Assembly (NCBI GenBank): GCA_959600905.1
Contig: CAUGNO010000009.1
Location: forward strand, 1-63,079
Reading direction: 5' to 3'
DNA: 63,079 nt
Origin: UMGS1975 sp959600905
GTDB lineage: Bacteria; Bacillota; Clostridia; Christensenellales; QAND01
Part shown: piece by piece, positions 50,848-59,157 of the stretch
Numbering within the stretch: position 1 is the first letter of the stretch
Layout of the letters: each line of letters begins with the position of its first letter
The notes under the pieces: generated by a model
What the model was told of the DNA's origin: nothing
What the model saw: the letters and a program-made list of their open reading frames with translations, nothing else
The model's database searches: none
Made by a program: the position numbers and the translations under genes

Positions 50848-50880
50848 AAAAATCGCATCTTCCGATTGGAAGACGCGATC
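50848..50880 (-). terminator. Terminator of tRNA-Ala
   Basis: ATCGCGTCTTCC and GGAAGATGCGAT flank AATC and are followed by a T run on the minus strand, about 25 bp beyond the tRNA end. Confidence 0.75.
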
Positions 50881-50901
50881 TTGAAAGCGGACCAGATCCG
50901 C

Positions 50902-50978
50902 TGGTGGAGCTTACCGGATTCGAACCGGTGATCTCTACACTGCCAGTGTAGCGCGATAGCCAACTTCGCCAAAGCCCC
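50902..50978 (-). tRNA. tRNA-Ala (anticodon GGC)
   Basis: A 77-nt minus-strand tRNA. Acceptor GGGGCTT pairs with AAGCTCC, followed by A and an encoded CCA. The anticodon loop CTGGCAG sits on a CTACA/TGTAG stem, giving GGC (reads GCC/GCU alanine codons). The T arm is CCGGTTCGAATCCGG. A terminator follows. Confidence 0.92.
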
Positions 50979-51082
50979 GAGAACGTTTGTTATAGTACCA
51001 TAAAAAGAAATTTTTGTAAAGGGGTTTCTTTTGTTTCTCTGCAATGTTTGGTATGATAGAGCGAGCAGGAAAGGAAGAGAGC

Positions 51083-52084
51083 ATGAAACACAAGGGAAGG
51101 GTCATATGGTTGGGGCTATGTTGTATCCTGTTAGCAACGGGCTGTACACAAACAGAGAATACAGTGCGAGGATTTGCCATGGATACCGTAACAGCGATTA
51201 CCGTTTATAGTAAAGAGGACGAAAAAGCGGCGCAGGCAGCGCTGAATAAGCTGGAAGAATGGGAAACGGAATGGTCTGCGGACAGGGAAGGCAGCGTGGT
51301 GTATCGGATAAACCATGGGCAATCGGAGACGGTTTCCCAGTCTACGATGGAGATGCTCCATCTGGGGCAGCAGCTGGAAACACAAACACAAGGGGCCTAT
51401 ACCTTAGCGGTGAGGCCCTTGGTAGAGTTGTGGCATATCAACGATAGAAAAGCGGAAGAGCCGCTTCCGGAGCAAACTCAGATAGAGCAGGCAAAGTCTA
51501 TTTGCGGGCAAGATAATCTGACCATACAGCCGCTGGAGAATGGTTCAGGATGCGTGGCGGCCCAGGATGGGGCAGGAGTAGACCTTGGCAGCATGGCAAA
51601 AGGAAAAGCGGCGGAGCTTCTTAAAGCATACCTGCAAGATCAAGGTGTGCAGGATGCTTTGATTGACCTGGGCGGCAATATCTGTACCATGGGGGATAGA
51701 ACCTATGAAATTGGAATACAGGATCCTAGAAACGGGCAATCGATATTTGCCTTGCTGAAGGTGCAGGGAAAAAGCGTGGTGACCAGTGGCGATTATCAAA
51801 GGTATGTAGAGATAGACCAAACGCGTTATCATCATATTTTGGATGTACGTACCGGTTGGCCGGCAGACAGTGGACTGATCAGCGTAACCATTGTGGGCGA
51901 GAACAGCATGGTATGCGATGCGCTGTCAACAGCAGTTTTTTTGGTAGGAGAGCAAAAGGGTTTGGAATTGGTGAAGGCTTATGGCGTAGAGGCCGTTTTG
52001 GTAAATGAAGATAAGCAAGTCTTAGTAACGGATGGATTGAAAGACAGCTTTACACTACAAGAACGGGATTATACCCTGCGATGA
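51083..52084 (+). CDS. apbE: FAD:protein FMN transferase ApbE (lipoprotein)
   Basis: A 333-residue exported enzyme that attaches FMN to threonine residues of extracytoplasmic redox proteins. The signal peptide ends at a lipobox LLATGC. Family motifs are GFAMDTVTAITVY, GVDLGSMAKGKAAE, ALIDLGGNI, VVTSGDYQRY and HHILDVRTG. ATG 51083 follows AGGAAAGAAG. Overlaps the Gx gene by 4 bp, so the two are translationally coupled. Confidence 0.95.
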   Translation: MKHKGRVIWLGLCCILLATGCTQTENTVRGFAMDTVTAITVYSKEDEKAAQAALNKLEEWETEWSADREGSVVYRINHGQSETVSQSTMEMLHLGQQLETQTQGAYTLAVRPLVELWHINDRKAEEPLPEQTQIEQAKSICGQDNLTIQPLENGSGCVAAQDGAGVDLGSMAKGKAAELLKAYLQDQGVQDALIDLGGNICTMGDRTYEIGIQDPRNGQSIFALLKVQGKSVVTSGDYQRYVEIDQTRYHHILDVRTGWPADSGLISVTIVGENSMVCDALSTAVFLVGEQKGLELVKAYGVEAVLVNEDKQVLVTDGLKDSFTLQERDYTLR

Positions 52085-52596
52085 AACAAACGATGACAAC
52101 AAAAAAACTAGCCCAGACTGCAATGTTGGTGGCCATGGCAACGGTGGTACACTGGTTAGAAGGTATGCTGGTTCCGTTGTTTCCCGGGCTGCCCGGCGTA
52201 AAGCTTGGGTTGGCAAACCTATTTACGCTGTATGCGCTGCAAACGCTGGGGCGATCTTCTGCATTCCTCATTTCTGTTTTGCGGTGTGGGCTTGGCCTGT
52301 TGCTGACTGGTGCGCCGGTGGGGACGTTGTATGCGTTTGCAGGGGCTATGCTAAGCTATGCCGTCATGGTGCTGATGCAAGCGCTTAGGTTTGGCCCCTT
52401 GGCACAGTCCGTGATGGGTGCCCTGGCACACAACACTGCGCAGGGTTTGATGGCGATCCTCATAACCGGTACGAGTGGGTTGCTTTATTATCTGCCGATC
52501 CTCTGGCTGGCAGCGGTGCCGACGGGCTTACTGATCGGGGCGTTGTGCCTGGGGATGCAGAAAGTATGGAAAGGACAAACGCATGACGCAGGATGA
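52081..52596 (+). CDS. Gx-transporter-family membrane protein
   Basis: A 171-residue protein with five or six membrane segments. It begins MKQTMTTKKLAQTAMLVAMA and has VPLFPGLPGVKLGLANLFTL, the hallmark of the family formerly named heptaprenyl diphosphate synthase component I. Such genes commonly follow apbE or FMN-bind genes and resemble EetB-like parts of flavin-based electron export. The actual cargo is uncertain. It overlaps apbE and tadA. Confidence 0.85.
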   Translation: MKQTMTTKKLAQTAMLVAMATVVHWLEGMLVPLFPGLPGVKLGLANLFTLYALQTLGRSSAFLISVLRCGLGLLLTGAPVGTLYAFAGAMLSYAVMVLMQALRFGPLAQSVMGALAHNTAQGLMAILITGTSGLLYYLPILWLAAVPTGLLIGALCLGMQKVWKGQTHDAG

Positions 52597-53050
52597 AAAA
52601 TGGATGCAAAAGGCATGGATGCAAGCCAAGGTAGCGGCGAAAAAAGGCGAGGTGCCTGTAGGCGCTGTTGTGGTCAAGGACGGCCGCATCATAGCACGTG
52701 CCCATAATCTGCGGGAAAGCGCAAAAGACCCTACCGCGCACGCAGAAATTTTAGCCATGCGGCGTGCTGCCAAAAAGCTGGGGGGATGGCGGCTTTCCGG
52801 CTGTATTTTATATGTAACGATGGAGCCATGCCCCATGTGTGCGGGTGCTGCGGTCAATGCAAGAATCGAGCGTGTGGTATTTGGCGCCTATGATGAAAAA
52901 GCGGGATGCTGCGGCACGGTACTGGATCTTTCCAGGCAAGAAAAATTTAACCATGCCTTCGAGGTGAGGGGCGGCGTTTGGGAAGCGCAGTGCCGTGCGG
53001 TATTGCAGGATTTTTTTCGAGCAAAAAGGAAAAAACGGCCGAAAGCATAA
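52583..53050 (+). CDS. tadA: tRNA-specific adenosine deaminase TadA
   Basis: A 155-residue zinc deaminase that makes inosine at the wobble position of tRNA-Arg(ACG). The active site reads TAHAEILAMRRA and VTMEPCPMCAGA. It overlaps the preceding gene by 14 bp. The start MTQDEKWMQKAW fits the family length. Confidence 0.95.
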   Translation: MTQDEKWMQKAWMQAKVAAKKGEVPVGAVVVKDGRIIARAHNLRESAKDPTAHAEILAMRRAAKKLGGWRLSGCILYVTMEPCPMCAGAAVNARIERVVFGAYDEKAGCCGTVLDLSRQEKFNHAFEVRGGVWEAQCRAVLQDFFRAKRKKRPKA

Positions 53051-53052
53051 GG

Positions 53053-53087
53053 AAAAGGCAATGCCCAAAGGGCATTGCCTTTTTTAA
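53053..53087. terminator. Bidirectional terminator
   Basis: AAAAGGCAATGCCC and GGGCATTGCCTTTT between tadA and the convergent hydratase gene. Confidence 0.8.
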
Positions 53088-53109
53088 ACCTGGTCGTTTG
53101 GTCTAATGA

Positions 53110-55296
53110 TCATTTATTTTGCGCCGCATAATAGTTCATCAAACAGCCGGCTAGGATGATTTCGCGTTCTTGCTCTGTCATTTGGGGCAGCTGTAACACG
53201 ATGTTTTTTTCGCCGCTCGGCTGAATAAGAACGGCAGGCACTTCTGTTTTGCCTTCTTTGAGAGCGGTACGAATCCCACGAAGCTTTACTGTATCTCCCG
53301 GCTGAATGTTATAGGTTTCCGCATCTGGCAAAATGAAGGGAAGCATCCCCCAGTTGACGACATTGGCGCGATACCGTCGTGTAGCATATTCCAGGGCGAT
53401 GTTGGCTACGCCGCCTAGAACGCGCTGACAGGAGGCTGCTTGTTCGCGTGCGGAACCATCGCCGGGACGCAGCGCAAAGACAAGGGAACCCTGGCCCGGT
53501 GCATCCGGCGCGGTGGCCCGACGTTCCAGCTCTTTGGCATAGACAGCCTTGGCGCGCCCAACATACTGTGAATCCTTACGGGAAAGAGCGAACTCTGCCA
53601 GGCGCAAGGGGTTGCTGCGGTAGCTGGAGGTCTCTCCAGAGGGAATCAGCTCGTCTGTGGTGGTTACGGGGTCGTAAATGGCAGAGGCTACGGTCAGATC
53701 CAGATCCTCCGGCAGCGGAATCATTGTCGGCCAATCGGCGATGTTTGGCCCCTTAATGAGCTCTTCTTCCGGATGCGGGTGGCCTACGCCGCGATAGACG
53801 CGGCTTTGGTAGGGCATATCGTTGAACACATAATCGGTGTGTGTAGGCTCTTCCGGCACGTGCGCCAGCTCGGTCGCGGCGGTCAGAATACCACCATTGG
53901 CCGCCGTGGCTGCGATGGAGCGCGCATCCATCAAAGCTACATAAGCTTCCTGCCCTTCACCCGGCTTGCTGCCTTCCCGGTTGGGGAAGTTGCGGGTGGT
54001 GTGGCGGATGCTTAGCCCACCATGGCCGGGTACGTCACCCGCACCAAAGCAAGGGCCGCAAAAGGCGCTACGCACAATTACGCCTTGGCTCATCAAGTTG
54101 GCTATGACGCCTTTGTTGGCCAGCGCCATCATCATAGGCTGGCTGGCAGGATATACGGACAAAGAGAACTCGCCGGTGCCAATATGGCCTTGTTTTAGGA
54201 TCTCATCGACACGCAGCACATTTTGATACAAGCCGCCGGAACACCCAGCAACCACCCCTTGATCGCAGATCAGCTGGCCGTTTTTGATTTTGCTGGATAA
54301 TGTTACCTTGGGCGCATGCCCCAGCTGCTTTTCGATCTTAGCATCCGCTTCGTGCAGAATATCTGCCAAATTGGCTTTTAGCTCTGCAATGGGATAGGCA
54401 TTGGAGGGATGGAAGGGCAGCGCGATCATGGGTTGCACTTTATCCAGCTCGATATGCACCATGCCATCATAAGTAGCCGTCTGCTTTTGGGCCAGAGGCT
54501 TGTACTCTGATACACGGCCATGGCGGTTCAGCCAATCCTTGACGATTTCGTCTGTCTGCCAGATGGAGGAAAGGCAGGTGGTTTCCGTTGTCATTACATC
54601 GATGCCAAGACGATAATCCATATCCAAAGAGGCTACGCCAGGCCCCACAAATTCCAGCACCTTGTTTTTGACAAAACCGCTTTCGAAAACCGCCTTAACC
54701 AAAGCGAGTGCTACGTCCTGCGGGCCGACGCCAGGCTGGGGTTTGCCGGTCAAGTATATGGCGATGATCTCCGGATATTTTAGATCATAGGTACGGCCTA
54801 AAAGCTGTTTGGCAAGCTCCGGTCCGCCTTCGCCAACGGAAAGGGTGCCTAGCGCTCCGTAACGGGTATGGCTATCCGAGGCTAAAATCATTTTGCCGCA
54901 GCCCGCATAGCGTTCGCGCATATATTGGTGGATCACCGCCATGTGCGGCGGCACAAATTCGCCGCCGTATTTTTTAGCCGCGGAAAGGCCAAACAAATGG
55001 TCGTCATGGTTGATGGTGCCGCCGACAGCGCACAGGCTGTTGTGGCAGTTTGTCAACACATAAGGAAGGGGAAACGCCTGCATACCGCTTCCTCGGGCCG
55101 TTTGAATGATGCCGACATAGGTGATATCATGAGAGGCCATGGCATCAAAACGGATGGCAAGCTGCTCTGGATTGCCAGAGCTGTTATGCGCCTGCAAAAT
55201 GTCGTAGGCAATGGTACCCGTTTTATCCTGCACAGCAGCGTCCGTAGCGGGCCGGCCGCCAATGAAGGTGACGGGAGATGGATGTAATGTGATCAA
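53110..55296 (-). CDS. Aconitase-superfamily hydratase
   Basis: A 728-residue protein of the YbhJ-like hydratase branch of the aconitase family. Iron-sulphur ligand cysteines are plausible in VVAGCSGGLYQN and FCGPCFGAG. Other family text is LASDSHTRYGALGTLSVGEG, NFPNREGSKPGEGQEAYVAL and a swivel domain with NVVNWGMLPFILP. TTG 55296 (MITLHPSPVTF) follows GGAGGTG. The physiological substrate is unknown; it is not a typical citrate-cycle aconitase. Single gene. Confidence 0.87.
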   Translation of the reverse strand: MITLHPSPVTFIGGRPATDAAVQDKTGTIAYDILQAHNSSGNPEQLAIRFDAMASHDITYVGIIQTARGSGMQAFPLPYVLTNCHNSLCAVGGTINHDDHLFGLSAAKKYGGEFVPPHMAVIHQYMRERYAGCGKMILASDSHTRYGALGTLSVGEGGPELAKQLLGRTYDLKYPEIIAIYLTGKPQPGVGPQDVALALVKAVFESGFVKNKVLEFVGPGVASLDMDYRLGIDVMTTETTCLSSIWQTDEIVKDWLNRHGRVSEYKPLAQKQTATYDGMVHIELDKVQPMIALPFHPSNAYPIAELKANLADILHEADAKIEKQLGHAPKVTLSSKIKNGQLICDQGVVAGCSGGLYQNVLRVDEILKQGHIGTGEFSLSVYPASQPMMMALANKGVIANLMSQGVIVRSAFCGPCFGAGDVPGHGGLSIRHTTRNFPNREGSKPGEGQEAYVALMDARSIAATAANGGILTAATELAHVPEEPTHTDYVFNDMPYQSRVYRGVGHPHPEEELIKGPNIADWPTMIPLPEDLDLTVASAIYDPVTTTDELIPSGETSSYRSNPLRLAEFALSRKDSQYVGRAKAVYAKELERRATAPDAPGQGSLVFALRPGDGSAREQAASCQRVLGGVANIALEYATRRYRANVVNWGMLPFILPDAETYNIQPGDTVKLRGIRTALKEGKTEVPAVLIQPSGEKNIVLQLPQMTEQEREIILAGCLMNYYAAQNK

Positions 55297-55372
55297 GGAG
55301 AACACCTCCGCTATGAAAATACATCAAATTTGATTCTTTTTTATTATACAGAAATTAGCATTCTTTGCAAAG

Positions 55373-55397
55373 AAAAAGAGCATGGGGACCCATGCTC
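55373..55397 (-). terminator. Terminator of the lipoprotein gene
   Basis: GAGCATGGG and CCCATGCTC with a 2-nt centre, then TTTTTCTTT on the minus strand. Confidence 0.7.
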
Positions 55398-55411
55398 TCA
55401 AACATGAAGGC

Positions 55412-56056
55412 TTATTTGGTTGCCATCCAAAATCCATTGTCCCATTGCGGCTGAAAAACCAGCGTCGGCGTACTGCCTTTTTTTGCCTTTCCTACCAAGG
55501 TGGTCTCTATATAGCCGCCCTCGCGAAATTGTGTGAGCGAGGGATCGGTATTCTGAGTTAAAACAGGGCATTCATATACAGTTGTGCCGTCCTCCTGTAC
55601 AAAGGAAAAAGACAAGGTGGAAAAATCCAACACTGCATCCGCGTCCTTGCATTTTGTAAGATTTACCTTAACGCGTGCCAAAAAGTATTCTTCATCAGAA
55701 GCAAGGTCAGGCAGATCCATGCTCCCCTCCTGCAATGCGGTTTCCGCATCGGCCCCTTGCCTTACATCTGTCAAGGTTAGGTCGAACACATAGGGAACAT
55801 CGGGCAGGTTCCAGGTAATACCATCCAGCGTGCCTAACTCACCGAAGGGAAGAGGGGAAGATTTGGTTGCATAATCGCCTCTTTGGCTCATTGGCGTAGG
55901 GGAGGGCGTATCGCTGGGCGCAGGTATCTCTACCGTGGCTTGCGGATCGTTGGTATCCGTGGTTGGTGTTGTATCCGGGGAGGATTGGCTGCACCCTGCG
56001 GCAAAACAGAGACCCAAGCCCAAGCATAAAATCGCCGACAGAAGTTTTTTAGGCAT
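55412..56056 (-). CDS. Secreted lipoprotein, DUF4352-like
   Basis: A 214-residue lipoprotein. The signal peptide ends at LCFAAGCSQ. A Thr/Pro-rich linker of about 35 residues is followed by a beta-sandwich-like domain (FDLTLTDVRQGADAE, EEYFLARVKVNLTKC, FVQEDGTTVYECPVL) resembling the immunoprotective-like DUF4352 fold. Function is unknown. Single gene. Confidence 0.7.
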   Translation of the reverse strand: MPKKLLSAILCLGLGLCFAAGCSQSSPDTTPTTDTNDPQATVEIPAPSDTPSPTPMSQRGDYATKSSPLPFGELGTLDGITWNLPDVPYVFDLTLTDVRQGADAETALQEGSMDLPDLASDEEYFLARVKVNLTKCKDADAVLDFSTLSFSFVQEDGTTVYECPVLTQNTDPSLTQFREGGYIETTLVGKAKKGSTPTLVFQPQWDNGFWMATK

Positions 56057-56125
56057 AAAATCACCTTTTCAATATAAAGGATTTTTCTTTATGATAACAG
56101 ATGCGGTGTTATCCGTCAAAAAAGG

Positions 56126-57295
56126 TCAGCAATAGGTGATATTGACGGTTTTTCCCATTTGTTCTAAGCATTGTTTCAGCTCGTGCACCAGCCCGATCTT
56201 AAAGGTATAGCCGATCTGAAGGCTGGGATCCTGGTGCGCCGGATTGATGGCCCTGCCGACAAATAAATGGATATCCGTAGCGGATTCAAATAGGAGATGG
56301 GAGATTTGCGCCGCGGCATCCGCTTTTTGCGCCTGTGGGGAAGGAAGCCAGCCTTCACTGAGCCGCCGTTTTGCCATTTCCAGCACCTTGGATACTGTCA
56401 AGACGCCCTCTGTAACGAGGTCTACGCCTTCCAATCGATAGGCAGGCGGCAGGTCTGAACGATCCGGATCCATTTCCGTTTGGATCAAGGGGCGGCGTAG
56501 ATAGCGGCTCACCATCTGGGCTGTGCTGCCTCCACAAACGATGCGCTTGCCTGCCTTGCCAAAAAACAGGCGGAGGATGCGCTCATCGTCCTCTTTATGC
56601 TCCGGCGGGCCAAACAGCACATTGACGGCCTGGCGGGCACGGATCTTGTATACGGCGATAGTCACATCATCATCCGTATGGTCCATGTATAGCGAATTGC
56701 ATGCATCCAAAAGGCGGGTGGCCATCCGCTGCGGTGAAAGATCAGGCGTATAGAAATCTTCAACAAAGGAAATAACGTCCTCCAGTGGCCAACCGTCTGT
56801 CAGCTTGCCCATGCCGGCATTGATTACGCCGTCGCTCATAAGGATCAGCATATCCCCCACGCGCAGCTGAAAACGACTTTCAGAGATTTCCTTTTCTCCG
56901 ATAATGCGTTTTTGAATGGGATAAGGCACTGACTTTCCATCTCGGAGCAAAATGGCGTTTGGGTTATCATACTGTGCTAAATATGCCATGGCTGTAGGCG
57001 TGACCTGCAATAGCGTGAACGTAGCATACGCCAAATGACGAACAGAGCAAACCGGCAACGTTTGCGCAATGGTATCCACGCTTTCCTCCATAGAAACCCC
57101 ATGGGAGGAAAGAGTAGAAAGGATCTTTCCCGTCAGCGTGGACAGGATATTGGCTTTTACACCGCTGCCTAGCCCATCGGAAAGAACAATGGTAGTCATG
57201 TCATCCTTTTCAATGGTGGAGATAAAATCGCCGCAGAGATCCTCTCCGTATTTATTGCAGCTGGCAACGCCGCTTTCCAAGAGCAGGTTTCTCAT
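56126..57295 (-). CDS. SpoIIE/PP2C-family phosphatase paired with HydS
   Basis: A 389-residue protein. The N-terminal half is a PP2C-type phosphatase: IVLSDGLGSGVKAN, MLILMSDGVINAGMG and DHTDDDVTIAVYKI hold the metal-binding aspartates. The second half (about 230-389) contains GKAGKRIVCGGSTAQMVSRY and is not recognised beyond this family. Unlike SpoIIE it has no membrane domain. It overlaps the HydS stop by ATGA, so the two proteins are probably made together, with HydS controlling phosphatase activity. Confidence 0.85.
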   Translation of the reverse strand: MRNLLLESGVASCNKYGEDLCGDFISTIEKDDMTTIVLSDGLGSGVKANILSTLTGKILSTLSSHGVSMEESVDTIAQTLPVCSVRHLAYATFTLLQVTPTAMAYLAQYDNPNAILLRDGKSVPYPIQKRIIGEKEISESRFQLRVGDMLILMSDGVINAGMGKLTDGWPLEDVISFVEDFYTPDLSPQRMATRLLDACNSLYMDHTDDDVTIAVYKIRARQAVNVLFGPPEHKEDDERILRLFFGKAGKRIVCGGSTAQMVSRYLRRPLIQTEMDPDRSDLPPAYRLEGVDLVTEGVLTVSKVLEMAKRRLSEGWLPSPQAQKADAAAQISHLLFESATDIHLFVGRAINPAHQDPSLQIGYTFKIGLVHELKQCLEQMGKTVNITYC

Positions 57296-59001
57296 GATTC
57301 CAGATCCTCTTCCATCATGACTGCCTTCTTAAGCTCCAACATGGCGACCTTGGTTTCCGCGGCAGTTTCCCCTAGCAGAGAGGCCAGCTCATGAACCACG
57401 CGCATCTGCTTTTCAATGATTTGATCTGTCATATCCGCAGCGTTGATCTTGGCGGTGCGCAGTCTTTCGCGGCTTTGCTCCTGTGCCGTACGGTCGTTTA
57501 AGATGCAGATTACAAGATTGCTGTTCTTTTCATACAAAAAGGTTTGATCCATATATTTTTGATATTCCGGCAGATATACTTTTTTGCGAGTAATGCGTTC
57601 CCGCCCGGCAAAAACGCTGACAAAATCAAATTCATCCATCAAGCTGCCGATGGGACGGCCGATCATATCCTGAGGGGATACGACGCCAAATAGCGCACAG
57701 GCCGCAGGGTTGATCAGCTGGATATTCAAATTGATGTCTACGGTAATGACCGCATTGGGGGAGGCGGTGATGACCTCATCTGCTACGGATTCCGCTCGCT
57801 CCTTCATATAAGGCAGGCACATGGAAATATCCGCCTTGCCAAAATAGATGGCCACTGCCTTATCACGGCAGGTAGAATAGCCGCAGGTGCCGCAGTTTAG
57901 CTCGTCTTCTTTGGTTTTCTTTCCCATTTTCAAAAGGATCTGTGCAAGCTCTTCTTCCGTAGGCCCTTGTATTTTATACTGTAGATCCTCAAAGGTCTGT
58001 ACAAGGCTGCCGGCTGGGGCTAAGTTAAAATCCTCATAAGGCGGGGTAGATCCGGCAGTTTCTGCGATCCTGGCTACCTTTTTTTGCCCTTCCAGCAAAA
58101 GGGGTTTTGTACGGCCTGTGGCAGGCCCTTGGATGCAGCTGCCCTTGCAGGCACTCATTTCAACAAAACAATGCGCAAGGCCTCCGGACAAGAGCTCTTC
58201 CAGCGCCTGTATGCAGCTTTCTACTTCATCTACACAAACATACTGATACTCAGCATCTGGAGCCATGGTTTTCAAAATACCGCCGGATACAGGGAAAAAA
58301 CGAGAGAGTCGCTTAGAAGGCTCTGTTTTTTCCTCGGTAGAGGCAAAGGAGATGGATGCATCGGAGAGCCAATGGTTGAGCTCATCAAAGGTGAGCACAT
58401 AATCCATATAGCCGGGATAACGCTGGCATTCATCCTTTTTAGCAATGCAGGGGCCGATGAATACCAAAATCGCCCCGGGATACTGTTTGCGCAGCACCTG
58501 ACCATGGGCTTGCATAGGAGAAAGAACGGGGGCCAGATAGGGAAGGGCCTGCGGATAATGTTTTTCAATGAGCTGTACGATGGTGGGACAGCAGGAGGAA
58601 ATGATGGTCTGGTTCCAATGCTCTGCCACCAGACGCTCATATTCCGTTTTCACCAGATAGGCCCCAGAAGCCGTTTCCTGGGCATCCAAAAACCCAAGCG
58701 ATTTTAAGGCCGCGGCAAATCCTGCAAAATCCTGTACAGGATAATGCGCAATAAACGAAGGCGCCACGCTGGCCACCAACTGTTTCCCCTCTGCCAAAAG
58801 GGCGCGAACAGCCTCAACGTCGCTACGCACATTTTTGGCATTTTGAGGACATACCTGGGTGCATTTACCGCAATAGATACATTCCCGCTCGATGATCTGG
58901 GCTTGGTGATCCTTGACTTCGATGGCCTTAACAGGACAATTTCGTATGCACTTATAGCAATTTTTGCAGTTGGCTTTTTTGAACTGTAAAACGCTTTCCA
59001 T
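57292..59001 (-). CDS. hydS: [FeFe]-hydrogenase-like sensory protein (HydS type) with PAS domain
   Basis: A 569-residue protein. Two N-terminal 4Fe-4S motifs (CKNCYKCIRNCP, CIYCGKCTQVCP) precede an H-cluster domain with L1 IISSCCPTI, L2 FIGPCIAKKDE and L3 MSACKGSCIQG: the cluster cysteines are present but surrounding residues differ from catalytic HydA. A further cluster motif (CGTCGYSTC...MC) and a PAS domain (about 410-520) follow. This is the layout of putative H2-sensing group C hydrogenases. AGGGAGG precedes ATG 59001. Confidence 0.9.
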   Translation of the reverse strand: MESVLQFKKANCKNCYKCIRNCPVKAIEVKDHQAQIIERECIYCGKCTQVCPQNAKNVRSDVEAVRALLAEGKQLVASVAPSFIAHYPVQDFAGFAAALKSLGFLDAQETASGAYLVKTEYERLVAEHWNQTIISSCCPTIVQLIEKHYPQALPYLAPVLSPMQAHGQVLRKQYPGAILVFIGPCIAKKDECQRYPGYMDYVLTFDELNHWLSDASISFASTEEKTEPSKRLSRFFPVSGGILKTMAPDAEYQYVCVDEVESCIQALEELLSGGLAHCFVEMSACKGSCIQGPATGRTKPLLLEGQKKVARIAETAGSTPPYEDFNLAPAGSLVQTFEDLQYKIQGPTEEELAQILLKMGKKTKEDELNCGTCGYSTCRDKAVAIYFGKADISMCLPYMKERAESVADEVITASPNAVITVDINLNIQLINPAACALFGVVSPQDMIGRPIGSLMDEFDFVSVFAGRERITRKKVYLPEYQKYMDQTFLYEKNSNLVICILNDRTAQEQSRERLRTAKINAADMTDQIIEKQMRVVHELASLLGETAAETKVAMLELKKAVMMEEDLES

Positions 59002-59036
59002 CCTTGTCGCCTCCCTTATGATAAACCTGGTAATTC

Positions 59037-59065
59037 ATTATACAATTTCCCCTATGAAACCACAA
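59037..59065 (-). promoter_or_regulatory. Promoter of the hydS-phosphatase operon
   Basis: TTGTGG, a 17-nt spacer and TATAAT on the minus strand, about 35 bp before the hydS start. Confidence 0.65.
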
Positions 59066-59157
59066 GAAAACGCCCGGATTCTTTGCAATAGAGGGTATTT
59101 ACAAAGGTAGGATGGGTTGTTATGCTGAAAATAACAAATGGTAAGGGAGCGGGATAG

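Noticed and set aside
57292..59001. Catalytic [FeFe]-hydrogenase HydA
   Set aside because: H-cluster cysteines are present but the L1, L2 and L3 surroundings differ from HydA, and a PAS domain plus phosphatase partner point to a sensor.
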